In this document: positions 34,390 to 42,804 of the stretch, piece after piece | How positions within the stretch are numbered: the first letter of the stretch is position 1 | Layout of the letters: each line of letters opens with the position of its first letter | Source: Sphaerothrix gracilis | GTDB taxonomy: Bacteria; Cyanobacteriota; Cyanobacteriia; Phormidesmidales; Phormidesmidaceae | DNA: 64,000 bases | Direction: 5' to 3' | Assembly: GCF_030405905.1 (NCBI RefSeq) | Contig: NZ_JASATW010000024.1 | Span: 24,767-88,766, forward strand | The notes under the pieces: generated by a model | What the model was told of the DNA's origin: nothing | The model's database searches: none | What the model saw: the letters and a program-made list of their open reading frames with translations, nothing else | Translations under genes and position numbers: made by a program

Positions 34390-35424
34390 ATGTTCCAATC
34401 GATGGCTTTCAATTCAGCGCGGCTGACCGCTTTAGTGGGCCTGTCTTTAGCGGTGGCGCTGGTAGGTTGTCAGTCGGCCCCCTCTTCGCAGCCACCTGCT
34501 GCCGACGCGCCGTTACCTAAGACGGCGTTACCTAAGGTGGTCGCCACAACCAGCGTTCTTTGCGATCTAGCCCAGCAGCTTGCCCAGTCCACAGTCACCC
34601 TCACCTGCCTAATGTCACCCGGCCAAGATCCCCACACCTATCAGGCCCGACCTGCGGATCGGCAGGCTCTCGATCAGGCTGATTTGGTACTGTATGGGGG
34701 CTACAGCTTTGCCCCCAATCTAGAGAGCTTGATTGCCGCTAGCCGCAATCAAGCCGTCAGGGTCGCTGTTTACGAAGCCGCTGTGCCTCAACCTCTAGCG
34801 CGCGAGGAGCACGGGCACGATAGTCACGGCCATGAGGAGGATGAACATGATTCTGGCAGCAGCGCCGACCCCCATATCTGGCATGATGCGACTCATAACG
34901 CCGCTATCGTTGAGGTCATTGCCGCTCAGCTAGCTGATGTTCACCCAGAACAGGCTGAGTTCTATCAGACCCAAGCTGACCAGCTCTCCGCTCAGTTTGC
35001 CGAACTGGATCGCTGGATTCAGGATCAGGTCGCCACGGTGCCCGCAGGCGATCGCAAACTGGTGACCACCCACAATTCCTTTCAGTATTTTGCAGCAGCG
35101 TACGGTTTTGAGGTGGCGGGGGCTTTGAGCGGACTGAGTACGGCAGAAAAGCCAGCCGCTGGCGATTTAACAGCCCTGGTTGATCAGGTGAAGGCGGCGC
35201 AGGTGCCTACCATTTTTGCTGAGACGACGGTTAATCCTAAGCTCATGGCAACGGTGGCGCGAGATGCAGGCGTCGAAGTGGCGGCTCAGCCTTTGTTTGT
35301 GGAGGGACCGGGCGGCGTAGAGACAGCGGCTGCCACGACCCAGGCGATGCTGGTGGAAAATACCTGCGTGATTGTAACGGGTTTGGGAGGGAGCTGCGAT
35401 CGCTCATCTAGCCCGTTAATCTAG
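34390..35424 (+). CDS. znuA: Zinc ABC transporter substrate-binding lipoprotein ZnuA
   Basis: The 344-residue cluster-9 (ZnuA/MntC type) binding protein has a lipoprotein signal ending in VALVGC, then VVATTSVLCDLAQQL. Metal ligands are expected at the His of GQDPHTYQ, the His of DPHIWHD, the His of VTTHNSFQYFA and an acidic residue near FAETTVNP. A His/Asp/Glu-rich loop (HGHDSHGHEEDEHD) at about 140-155 is characteristic of zinc rather than manganese members. The C terminus has a paired cysteine (NTCVIVTGLGGSCD). A Zur-type box precedes it. No znuB or znuC follows, so its transporter partners must be encoded elsewhere. Confidence 0.9.
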   Translation: MFQSMAFNSARLTALVGLSLAVALVGCQSAPSSQPPAADAPLPKTALPKVVATTSVLCDLAQQLAQSTVTLTCLMSPGQDPHTYQARPADRQALDQADLVLYGGYSFAPNLESLIAASRNQAVRVAVYEAAVPQPLAREEHGHDSHGHEEDEHDSGSSADPHIWHDATHNAAIVEVIAAQLADVHPEQAEFYQTQADQLSAQFAELDRWIQDQVATVPAGDRKLVTTHNSFQYFAAAYGFEVAGALSGLSTAEKPAAGDLTALVDQVKAAQVPTIFAETTVNPKLMATVARDAGVEVAAQPLFVEGPGGVETAAATTQAMLVENTCVIVTGLGGSCDRSSSPLI

Positions 35425-35576
35425 ACTTCTACTAAAAAAACCGGAGCCTCAGGGCGATCGCCTGTTAAAGACCTCAGGGATAACAGCCGCCCTGACAAAT
35501 GTCACAGCTCTGCGATCGCTGCCTGTTTGCCTGAGTACAATAGGACATACCAAACTTGTCTTTAGGGGTTGTTAAG

Positions 35577-36113
35577 GTGTCAAGAAAGCAGCAAAATCTT
35601 TGGGTTGAAGGTTTACAAACCGTCGGTCTGAGTATTTTCCTGGCTTTAGGGATTCGTCAATTTGTAGCTGAGGCGCGCTATATCCCCTCTGGCTCGATGG
35701 AACCGACGCTGCAAATCAACGATCGGCTAATCATTGAAAAAATCAGCTACCGCTTCAATGCGCCGCAGCAGGGGGATATTGTCGTCTTTTGGCCGCCCGC
35801 TGAGCTGTTTCCGATAGGAGGGCGGCGTGATGCCTATATCAAACGGGTGATTGGTTTGCCTGGCGACCAGGTAGAGGTCACAGAGGGTCAGGTCCTTATC
35901 AATGGCGAGGCTCTAGAGGAAGACTATATCAAAGCACCCCCCAGCTATCAGTGGGGGCCGGAGATTGTACCCGAAGCTTCTTACCTCGTGCTAGGCGACA
36001 ACCGCAATAACAGCACCGACAGTCATATTTGGGGCTATGTACCCCAGGAAAATATTATTGGTCGGGCGGCGGCTCGCTTTTGGCCCCCCGATCGCTTAGG
36101 CGGTTTAGATTAA
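35577..36113 (+). CDS. lepB: Signal peptidase I
   Basis: A short type I signal peptidase of about 178 residues. One N-terminal membrane anchor (TVGLSIFLALGIRQFV) precedes box B, RYIPSGSMEPTL, with catalytic Ser40, and box D, RRDAYIKRVIGLPGD, with general base Lys89; box E is GDNRNNSTDSHIWG. It cleaves signal peptides on the periplasmic or lumenal side. I chose GTG 35577, preceded by AGGGG at a good distance, over TTG 35556. A hairpin follows the gene. Confidence 0.93.
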   Translation: MSRKQQNLWVEGLQTVGLSIFLALGIRQFVAEARYIPSGSMEPTLQINDRLIIEKISYRFNAPQQGDIVVFWPPAELFPIGGRRDAYIKRVIGLPGDQVEVTEGQVLINGEALEEDYIKAPPSYQWGPEIVPEASYLVLGDNRNNSTDSHIWGYVPQENIIGRAAARFWPPDRLGGLD

Positions 36114-36136
36114 GCCGCAGCCTTTAGCAGAACTGA

Positions 36137-36174
36137 AACGGCGATCGCCTAGAGACAGCGGGGCGATCGCCGTT
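36137..36174 (+). terminator. Hairpin downstream of lepB
   Basis: AACGGCGATCGCC (36137-36149) and GGCGATCGCCGTT (36162-36174) form perfect 13-bp arms with a 12-nt loop. Both arms contain HIP1 cores. A strong transcription terminator stem, although the following T-run is poor (GTGTTATG). Confidence 0.55.
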
Positions 36175-36354
36175 GTGTTATGAATTGCCGATATTGAAGC
36201 TGCTCAAAAAGCGATTGTGGCAAGGACGCTGACCGGGACAGGCTGCTGTCAATTCGGGGCTTACAGCGGCTTCAGACGCTCCAGATTTGGGCAACTACGG
36301 CAATAAATTACCGCTTGACAGCTCAGGTTGAAAAAGTAACATGGGTGACAAACA

Positions 36355-36426
36355 CGTTCATCCTTTTGCAGGTCTTTTCCTAATCAGCAAAGGACGGAAG
36401 TAGGGTTTTATGCCTGAAGGAACGCG
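36355..36426 (+). ncRNA. Glutamine riboswitch (glnA RNA)
   Basis: The sequence shows the conserved blocks of the glnA RNA family: CGTTCATCC (36355-36363), GGACGGAAGTAGG (36392-36404) and CTGAAGGAACGCGCC (36414-36428). CGTTC pairs with GAACG (36420-36424) to form P1, and TCCTTTTGC with GCAAAGGA (36387-36394, one bulge) forms the internal stem. In cyanobacteria this family senses L-glutamine and controls nitrogen genes such as gifB. Here two short membrane ORFs follow instead. Recognised from memory of the consensus, not by a covariance search. Confidence 0.85.
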
Positions 36427-36457
36427 CCTCTGGTTCGATTCGTATTTTTAAGAGGCG
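36425..36457 (+). promoter_or_regulatory. Expression-platform hairpin masking the Shine-Dalgarno
   Basis: CGCCTCT (36425-36431), directly at the 3' edge of the riboswitch, is perfectly complementary to AGAGGCG (36451-36457), which contains the ribosome-binding AGAGG placed 8 nt before ATG 36464. Folding would hide the ribosome site, so ligand binding could switch translation. Confidence 0.6.
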
Positions 36458-36463
36458 ATTCTC

Positions 36464-36625
36464 ATGTCAGTCAATCTTTTTCTACCTGTAGAACTAATGT
36501 TGGTCTTGGCAGCTTGCTGCGCTGCTAGCTACCCGGCTTTGACCAGGGTTACTACTCACTTCGCCCCTGCTAGGAAGCTGTTGCCAATTCCGGCTCGGCA
36601 AACGCCCCCATCTCACCGGCAATAA
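36464..36625 (+). CDS. Small membrane protein downstream of glutamine riboswitch
   Basis: A 53-codon ORF with ATG 8 nt after AGAGG. The product starts MSVNLFLPVELMLVLAACC, a single membrane span, and ends in a basic Pro-rich tail (RKLLPIPARQ, SHRQ). It does not resemble glutamine synthetase inactivating factors IF7/IF17, which are soluble. Its support is the riboswitch immediately upstream and the good ribosome site. Function unknown; nitrogen or glutamine response is inferred. Confidence 0.6.
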   Translation: MSVNLFLPVELMLVLAACCAASYPALTRVTTHFAPARKLLPIPARQTPPSHRQ

Positions 36626-36654
36626 GCTGTCTTAGCAGCTATAGGTCAATCGAG

Positions 36655-36795
36655 ATGTCGTCTCAATACGGGTTTGGCGTCTGGCTTTGCTTAGGGCTAA
36701 CAACTTTATTTGTCGTGTATGCCAGGCCCTATGGCAGTCCCAAACAAACTTATTTGCAACCGCAAGAATGCTGCCGTCAGCATTGGATTCACTAA
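36655..36795 (+). CDS. Second small membrane protein in the riboswitch unit
   Basis: A 46-codon ORF 29 bp after the previous one, starting MSSQYGFGVWLCLGLTTLFVV, one membrane span, then ARPYGSPKQTY and a Cys-Cys/His tail (ECCRQHWIH). The ribosome site is weak (AGG about 10 nt before ATG). It may be co-expressed with the first small protein under glutamine control. No family recognised. Confidence 0.45.
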   Translation: MSSQYGFGVWLCLGLTTLFVVYARPYGSPKQTYLQPQECCRQHWIH

Positions 36796-36806
36796 TTAGC
36801 AGGGCA

Positions 36807-37430
36807 TCACTGGTACATGCCAGCCGCTAAAAAAGTGGCTAGCTTTGAGATAGTCGCTTGAATATCCTGGGACTGACTACTTTGGAGCAGGGCATTGGGT
36901 TTGCCAGCCTCCATCTGAACACGAATCAGGGCGGCGACTACCAGATCAAGTTTCCAGTGAATTTGCGATCGCGACTGCTCCGGTAGCGCGCGCTGCAGGG
37001 CATCTAAAAAAGGTTCGGTGCTGACGCTGAATTCTTGGTAGGCAATGTTTTGAATAGGTTCTGGCTCAGTGCGGCAGCGGCCCATAAACTGAGCGCGCAC
37101 AATGCGATGGTTGTCATCGCCGCCGATAAATTCTAGCGGAGGGGTGAGAAACGCTGTCAGCAGCGCCTCGACGGAGGCCGTTGCTGTCTTTTCTTGGAGC
37201 TGCTTGAGCAGTTTGAGCTGGCGTTTCGTCACGGGGACGGCGATGCGACGGACGACGGCGCGAAAGAGTTCCTCTTTGGAGCCGAAGTGGTAGTGAACGG
37301 CAGCTAAATTGACCTTTGCTGCGCTGACAATATTGCGCAGCGTCGTGCCAGCAAAGCCTTTCTCGGCAATCAGGCGTTCGGCAACGTCAAGAATCTGGGT
37401 TTTGGTATCGGCTGTCGTGGCGCTGCTCAT
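36807..37430 (-). CDS. TetR-family repressor of the efflux operon
   Basis: About 207 residues. The N-terminal DNA-binding domain reads TKTQILDVAERLIAEKGFAGTTLRNIVSAAKVNLAAVHYHFGSKEELFRAVV, the standard TetR helix-turn-helix with YHFGSKEEL; the ligand domain resembles the CecR/YbiH-type C terminus. I start it at ATG 37430 (MSSATTADTK), because the possible upstream start at 37451 would translate an operator copy. It is divergent from the adaptor/RND genes, and three copies of an AACGTACG palindrome lie between them, so it likely represses both directions. Confidence 0.9.
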   Translation of the reverse strand: MSSATTADTKTQILDVAERLIAEKGFAGTTLRNIVSAAKVNLAAVHYHFGSKEELFRAVVRRIAVPVTKRQLKLLKQLQEKTATASVEALLTAFLTPPLEFIGGDDNHRIVRAQFMGRCRTEPEPIQNIAYQEFSVSTEPFLDALQRALPEQSRSQIHWKLDLVVAALIRVQMEAGKPNALLQSSQSQDIQATISKLATFLAAGMYQ

Positions 37431-37434
37431 TTTA

Positions 37435-37448
37435 TTCAAACGTACGAA
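37435..37448. promoter_or_regulatory. TetR operator copy 1
   Basis: TTCAAACGTACGAA just upstream of the tetR ATG (37430). Shares AACGTACG with the two other copies. Confidence 0.6.
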
Positions 37449-37537
37449 CAATATCTATGCTATGTCAGAAGCCGGACAGACTCAAAGGTTTGCAGCTTTC
37501 AGGTCGCCGCAACTGTTTGCCATTACCTTGCCATTTT

Positions 37538-37552
37538 TTCAAACGTACGTTC
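37538..37552. promoter_or_regulatory. TetR operator copy 2
   Basis: TTCAAACGTACGTTC in the middle of the divergent region; the core AACGTACGTT (37542-37551) is a perfect palindrome. Confidence 0.65.
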
Positions 37553-37682
37553 TAATCTTATTAAGTATTCTTTGCCCTTAGCGTGAGAACGCTCAGAGCT
37601 TGAGGGCTAATCTCCATATTCTGAGCGGATAGGAGCCTGTTGCAAGCTGGAATTTAGGCCCAGTTTGATGACAGGCCGACTA

Positions 37683-37697
37683 AAACGTACGTTTGAA
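37683..37697. promoter_or_regulatory. TetR operator copy 3
   Basis: AAACGTACGTTTGAA, the reverse-orientation counterpart of copy 2 with a perfect 12-bp palindrome at 37683-37694, about 30 bp before the adaptor gene start. Confidence 0.65.
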
Positions 37698-37725
37698 CTA
37701 TTTGCGGTTATTTGAAGGACTTGCT

Positions 37726-39074
37726 ATGACAGCCTCTCCCTCCCAGTCCCAGCAGGCTCACATTTCTCTCAAGAAAGCGATCGCGCGGCTGCGGCGTCAG
37801 CCGCAAAAAGCTGTTGGGGTCGGCGCGATCGCCCTCATCCTGCTGATTGGCCTTCCCGTCGCCAAAGTGCGCCTGACTGATTCCGACGCCTCAGTGACAG
37901 CCGCCTCATCGACGGTACTGACTGTAGAAACCCTGGTGGCAGAAGGGGTCAGCAGCTATGACGTTTCTAGGACGTATACCGGCGAAGTGGCCGCCTTGCG
38001 TGCCAGCGATTTAGGCTTTGAGCGCGGCGGCCAGCTAGTGACGATGCTGGTGCAGGCGGGCGATCGCGTGGCTGCCGGAACGCCGTTAGCACGGCTAGAC
38101 ACGAGTAATTTGCAGGCTCAGCGCCAGCAGCTAGAGGCGGAAAAAGCCCGCGCCTTGGCTCAGCTAGCCGAATTAGAAGCGGGTCCACGCTCAGAAGATA
38201 TCGCGGCGGCAGCGGCAGCAGTCCGCCAGATTGAACAGCAGCTTGCCCTGCAGCGGACGCAGCGATCGCGGCGGGAATTTCTCTACCAGAAAGGGGCCAT
38301 TTCCCAAGAGGAACTCGACGAGTTTACCTACGGTCAGCGCTCCCTGCAGGCCCAGCTCGATCAGGCTCGCAGCAGCTTAGCCGAACNNNNNNNNNNCGGG
38401 CGGACGGCACCCGCCAAGAACAAATTCTGGCCCAGCAGGCAGTCGTGCGGCAGCTAGAAGCGGCGATCGCTGACCTTGATGCCACCCTGAACAAAAGCAC
38501 CTTGCGATCGCCCTTTGCTGGCATCATTGCTACTCGCCAGGTAGATGAGGGCACCGTGGTCAGCGCAGGACAGGCTGTTGTGCGGCTGGTGGAAAACGTT
38601 GCCCCTGAAGCCCGCATTGGGATGCCTGTAGAAACAGCCAGTCAGCTCCAGGTGGGAGACGCCTACACCCTGAGCTTAGAGGGCGATCGCTACCCGGCAA
38701 CCGTGGCCGCTGTGCTGCCAGAAGTTGACCCGGAAACCCGCACTCAGGTGGTGGTTTTGCAGCTAGACCAGGCCGCCGTTCCCCGTATCAGTCCCGGCCA
38801 AACCGTCCGGGTGGAGATAGCTGAAACTATTCCAACGGCAGGCATTTGGCTACCCATTACCGCGCTTACCCAAGACATTCGCGGCCTCTGGAGCACTTAC
38901 GGGCTGATGCCTACAGAGGAAGCAGACCTCTACAAAGTGCAGCCCCAATCCGTTGAGGTTTTGCACCAGGAAAGCGATCGCGTCTTAGTTCGCGGCACCG
39001 TAGCGGCGGGCGATCGCCTCGTTGCTAGCGGCGTCCATCGCCTTGTCCCCGGTCAAACCGTTCGCGCTCGCTAG
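37726..39074 (+). CDS. HlyD/AcrA-type membrane fusion (adaptor) protein, interrupted by sequence gap
   Basis: The left part starts at ATG 37726 after AAGGA and has a membrane anchor (VGVGAIALILLIGLPVAK), then SRTYTGEVAALRASDLGFERGGQLV, the lipoyl half LVQAGDRVAAGTPLARLD and a coiled-coil hairpin. Ten Ns (38387-38396) follow SSLAE. The right part resumes in another frame with RADGTRQEQILAQQAVV, closes the hairpin, and continues through KSTLRSPFAGIIATRQVDEGTVV and the beta-barrel to 39074. The two halves are one gene; the N count has the wrong length for the reading frame. It links the RND pump to an outer-membrane channel, which is not encoded here. Confidence 0.88.
38387..38396. other. Assembly gap (ten Ns)
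   Basis: Ten Ns inside the adaptor gene. The reading frame differs on the two sides, so ten is a placeholder rather than the true length. Comparison with the usual SSLAEL-x-x-GTR sequence of these proteins suggests only a few codons are missing. Confidence 0.95.
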
Positions 39075-39153
39075 GCTTCTACCCGTCCAGCCGCCCTACT
39101 TCCCCCGGTTTGGCCGAATTTACGGCTAGTCTTTTCCCTATCTCCTTTGGCCC

Positions 39154-42100
39154 ATGTCCCAACCTTTCTTTACCAACATCCGTCTCCTCATCCTCACCAT
39201 CGTCCTGATTCTAGGCTGGGGTTTCTCGTCCTACCAGGGCCTGCCGCGCCAGGAAGACCCTGAGCTGGTAGCCCGTACCGCTGTAGTGAAAACTGCGTTT
39301 CCAGGCGCTAGCGCCGAGCGAGTCGAAGCGCTGGTAACGACGGTACTGGAAGCAGAACTGGCAGAAATTGAAGAAATAGAAACCCTATCTTCCACATCGC
39401 GGGTGGGATTCTCTAGCGTGTCGGTGGAGCTGGTAGACACGGTTACTGAGGCCCAGCCGATTTGGTCGAAGGTGCGCGATCAGATGGCCGATGCGGCGGC
39501 GACGTTTCCGGCGGGGGCGGCGGCACCGACGCTAGAAGAAACCAATATGAAGGCGTATACCCTCATTGCGTCGTTGACCTGGACTCCAGCGACTGCGCCC
39601 AACTACGCCGTGCTGCGCCGCTATGCCGAGGCGTTAGCGGTGGTTATGCGCGGCGTAAACGGGACGGAAGAAGTGGCGTTTTTCGGTAGCCCTGATGAAG
39701 AGATTTTGGTGGAAATCGATGCGGCAGAGCTGGTGGGGGTGGGCCTGTCGCCGCAGCAGTTAGCTAATCAGATCAATCTCAGTGACGCCAAAGTCAGTGC
39801 TGGACAGCTTCGCAGCCCCGATCAGAACGTGGCGATTGAGGTAGAGAGCGAGCTGGAAACCTTAGAGCAAATTCGCCAGTTGCCGATTCAGACGGGGGCC
39901 GGTCAATTTACCCGGCTCAGCGACATTGCCAGCGTTGAACGCGGTATCCGCTATCCCCGCAGCAGTCAGGCCATCGTCGGCGGTAAGCCCGCTGTGGTGG
40001 TGGGCGTGATGATGAAGTCGGGGCGGCGGATTGATCAGTGGATGACTGAGATGCAGGCAGCCATCGAGACCTTCGGCGATCGCCTCCCTGCCGGCATCAG
40101 CCTAGACGTGATTTTTGACCAAAGCAGCTATGTGGCCAATCGCATTAGCACCCTGCTCTCAAACTTGGTCATCGGCGCGGCGCTGGTGGTGGGCGTGACG
40201 CTGGTATCGATGGGCTGGCGCTCGGCCATCGTTGTCGGAGCTGCTCTACCCCTCACTATCTTTGCCGTGTTTGGCTGGATGAGCGTCTTTGGCGTCCCTG
40301 TCCATCAGATGTCTGTCACCGGGCTGATTATTGCCCTGGGGCTGCTAATTGACAACGCGATTGTAGTAGTTGATGAGATTCAAATGGAGCTGCAGCACGG
40401 TGACCCGCCGCTGCTGGCAGTTCGCAAAACCGTGAAGTATCTGCAGGTACCGCTGATGGCCTCAACGCTGACGACGGTGATGACCTTTTTGCCAATCTAC
40501 CTGCTGCCGGGCGGAGCCGGTGAGTTCGTCGGCTCGATTGCCCTCAGCGTCATTCTGTCCCTAATTTCCTCCTTGGTCATCTCCCTGACCGTCATTGCCG
40601 CGCTGGCGGGTCGCTTGTTAGGTAACAGCCGCGATCGCTATGAGCAAATTCTGGCGGCCTCTTCAGCACAGGCGTCAAGCGCCCCGCCTCACTCTGGCAT
40701 TCGCACCAAAATTGTTCTTTTGCTGATGCGGCCAGGGGCCTGGTGGACTGAGGGCATCACTTTGCCCCGGCTGAGACGGCCTTATCGCTGGTCAATTGGG
40801 CGCGTGGTAGCTCGACCGCGCTTAGCGATCGCCCTGTCTCTGACGATGCCGCTGCTAGGCTTTATGCTGGCGCGAACGCTAGACAATCAGTTTTTTCCGC
40901 TACTCGATCGCGATCAGTTTCACATTGAAGTCGAATTTGCGGCCTCGACCGCGCTGGAGCAAACTGAGGCGCAGGTGCGGCAGGCGCGGCAGGTGATTTT
41001 AGGCCACGACAATGTGCAAGAGGTACACTGGTTTATTGGCGAAAACGTGCCCAAGTTTTACTACAACCTCACGGGGAGCCGCCAGAACCAGCCCAACTAC
41101 GCCCAGGCAATGGTGCAGCTTAAGACTGATGCCGGGGTAGAGGCACTGGTGCGAACGCTGCAGGAAGAACTGGAGGCGCTGCTGCCTGCAGGCCGGGTCA
41201 TTGTGCAAAAATTTCAGCAGGGACCGCCTTTTGCGGCTCCGGTGGAGCTGCGGCTCTACGGCCCCGACATCCGCGAGCTGCGCCGTCTGGGCATGGAAGT
41301 GCGGCAGCTCATGACCACCATTCCCGATGTCATTCACGTCCGCGATGACCTGACTGAGGGCCGACCGAAGCTGGGGCTGTTTGTAGACAATGAGCAGGTG
41401 CAGCAGGCGGGATTAAACAACACCGCGATCGCCCAGCAGTTGGCCGCCTATGCCGAAGGGGTGACTGGCGGTGCCATTCTAGAATCAACTGAAAATCTGC
41501 CTGTCCGGGTGCGGCTGACTAACCGCGATCGCGCCAGCCTAGAAGCCCTCGCCTCTCTAGATTTACGCCCCGATCAGGCCCAAGATCGGGCCTTCCGCCC
41601 CACCGCTGCCCTGGGTGAATTCAACCTGGTGCCTGAACTTGCCAGTATTGCCCGCCGGGATGAGCAGCGAGTGAACACGGTTCAAGCCTTCATCACTTCC
41701 GGCGTTCTGCCAGATACAGTGCTGACGGCGCTGCAGGAAAAGCTGGCAGCCGCCAACTTTGAGCTTCCTCCCGGCTACCGCTATGAGTTTGGCGGCGAAT
41801 ATGCCGAACGCAACACTGCTGTTGGCAATCTGCTGCTGTACGTGCCGATTTTGGGACTGGTTATGGTGACGGCGCTGGTGCTCTCCCTCGGCTCGTTTCG
41901 CCAGGCGGGCATTATTGCCGTCGTCGCGATCGCCTCTATTGGCATGTCTCTGTTATCCCTCAAGCTGTTCGGCTCGCTGCTGGGTTTCATGGCTATTGTC
42001 GGCACGATGGGCCTGGTGGGCATCGCGATCAATGACTCAATTGTGGTGCTCACTGCCTTCAACGAAGATCCAGAGGCTAGTCAGGGCGACCCTAGGGCCG

Positions 42101-42387
42101 TCCAGCGAGTCCTGATCAAAGCGACCCGCCACGTCCTCACCACCACCGTCACCACCGTCACTGGCTTCATTCCCCTGCTGGCCGACGGCGATCCCTTCTG
42201 GCGGCCCCTGGCTATTGCGATCGCTGGGGGCATTGGTGGTGCTTCTCTCCTGGCGCTGTACTTCGTACCCGCCGCCTATATTCTGATTGGCGGTCAGCGC
42301 CGTCAATCAGACCATTCTCCGACTGACCCGGTCGTCACCCATTCAGGCGATCGCCGGACTGCCGTAACTGCTGGTAATAATCACTAG
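39154..42387 (+). CDS. RND-family efflux transporter (HAE/AcrB-like)
   Basis: A 1077-residue RND pump with twelve membrane segments and two large periplasmic loops. The first segment is followed by PRQEDPELVARTAVV; TM4 has ALGLLIDNAIVVVDEIQMEL, where one of the two AcrB proton-relay aspartates (D407/D408) is Asn, as in many environmental RND members; the second half has FMAIVGTMGLVGIAINDSIVVL. It should export small molecules using the proton gradient with the adaptor 80 bp upstream. A divergent TetR gene and operators suggest induction by the substrate. The outer-membrane factor is missing locally. Confidence 0.93.
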   Translation: MSQPFFTNIRLLILTIVLILGWGFSSYQGLPRQEDPELVARTAVVKTAFPGASAERVEALVTTVLEAELAEIEEIETLSSTSRVGFSSVSVELVDTVTEAQPIWSKVRDQMADAAATFPAGAAAPTLEETNMKAYTLIASLTWTPATAPNYAVLRRYAEALAVVMRGVNGTEEVAFFGSPDEEILVEIDAAELVGVGLSPQQLANQINLSDAKVSAGQLRSPDQNVAIEVESELETLEQIRQLPIQTGAGQFTRLSDIASVERGIRYPRSSQAIVGGKPAVVVGVMMKSGRRIDQWMTEMQAAIETFGDRLPAGISLDVIFDQSSYVANRISTLLSNLVIGAALVVGVTLVSMGWRSAIVVGAALPLTIFAVFGWMSVFGVPVHQMSVTGLIIALGLLIDNAIVVVDEIQMELQHGDPPLLAVRKTVKYLQVPLMASTLTTVMTFLPIYLLPGGAGEFVGSIALSVILSLISSLVISLTVIAALAGRLLGNSRDRYEQILAASSAQASSAPPHSGIRTKIVLLLMRPGAWWTEGITLPRLRRPYRWSIGRVVARPRLAIALSLTMPLLGFMLARTLDNQFFPLLDRDQFHIEVEFAASTALEQTEAQVRQARQVILGHDNVQEVHWFIGENVPKFYYNLTGSRQNQPNYAQAMVQLKTDAGVEALVRTLQEELEALLPAGRVIVQKFQQGPPFAAPVELRLYGPDIRELRRLGMEVRQLMTTIPDVIHVRDDLTEGRPKLGLFVDNEQVQQAGLNNTAIAQQLAAYAEGVTGGAILESTENLPVRVRLTNRDRASLEALASLDLRPDQAQDRAFRPTAALGEFNLVPELASIARRDEQRVNTVQAFITSGVLPDTVLTALQEKLAAANFELPPGYRYEFGGEYAERNTAVGNLLLYVPILGLVMVTALVLSLGSFRQAGIIAVVAIASIGMSLLSLKLFGSLLGFMAIVGTMGLVGIAINDSIVVLTAFNEDPEASQGDPRAVQRVLIKATRHVLTTTVTTVTGFIPLLADGDPFWRPLAIAIAGGIGGASLLALYFVPAAYILIGGQRRQSDHSPTDPVVTHSGDRRTAVTAGNNH

Positions 42388-42391
42388 ACCC

Positions 42392-42694
42392 ATGCATTTT
42401 CCGCTTTGGCAATACCTCAACCAACCGCTCTGGTCGCGCCATCGAGCGGCCATCCTCAATCCGCGTAAATACTGGCAGCGCTATCAAAGACAATATCTCA
42501 ACGGTTGTCTCAGCAATGCTTTTTTAGAACAGTGCTGGCAGATTAGTTATTCAGATTTTGTAAGCCATCATCACGGCTTTTGCTGTCGCAATGCCCTAGA
42601 AGAAGAGCCGCGCTGGCTGCTAGAGCGCTGCTGGAAGTTGCAAAGACGCGATCGCTTTTGTCGCCATCCCGAAAACCCAAGAAGATTTCCATGA
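42392..42694 (+). CDS. Conserved-looking small soluble protein
   Basis: A 100-residue product starting 4 bp after the RND stop codon. Composition is strongly aromatic and basic (WQYLNQPLWSRH, NPRKYWQRYQRQYLNG, EEEPRWLLERCWKLQRRDR) with several Cys and Trp, and no membrane segment. Charge and residue pattern look like a real folded protein, but I do not recognise the family. Co-transcription with the RND gene is possible. Confidence 0.5.
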   Translation: MHFPLWQYLNQPLWSRHRAAILNPRKYWQRYQRQYLNGCLSNAFLEQCWQISYSDFVSHHHGFCCRNALEEEPRWLLERCWKLQRRDRFCRHPENPRRFP

Positions 42695-42804
42695 GCACCG
42701 ATGCTGATAAAGGCGGCGACATTTGTTGAAAAGCTGGCAACAGTCGTTGTCCATACTCATCGGGTGATATCAATATGATTTAAGACAGTGACGGAGACAA
42801 ATGC

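Noticed and set aside
36432..36445. GGTTCGATTCGT as a tRNA T-arm
   Set aside because: No acceptor stem, D-arm or anticodon arm surrounds it; it lies in the loop of the riboswitch expression platform.
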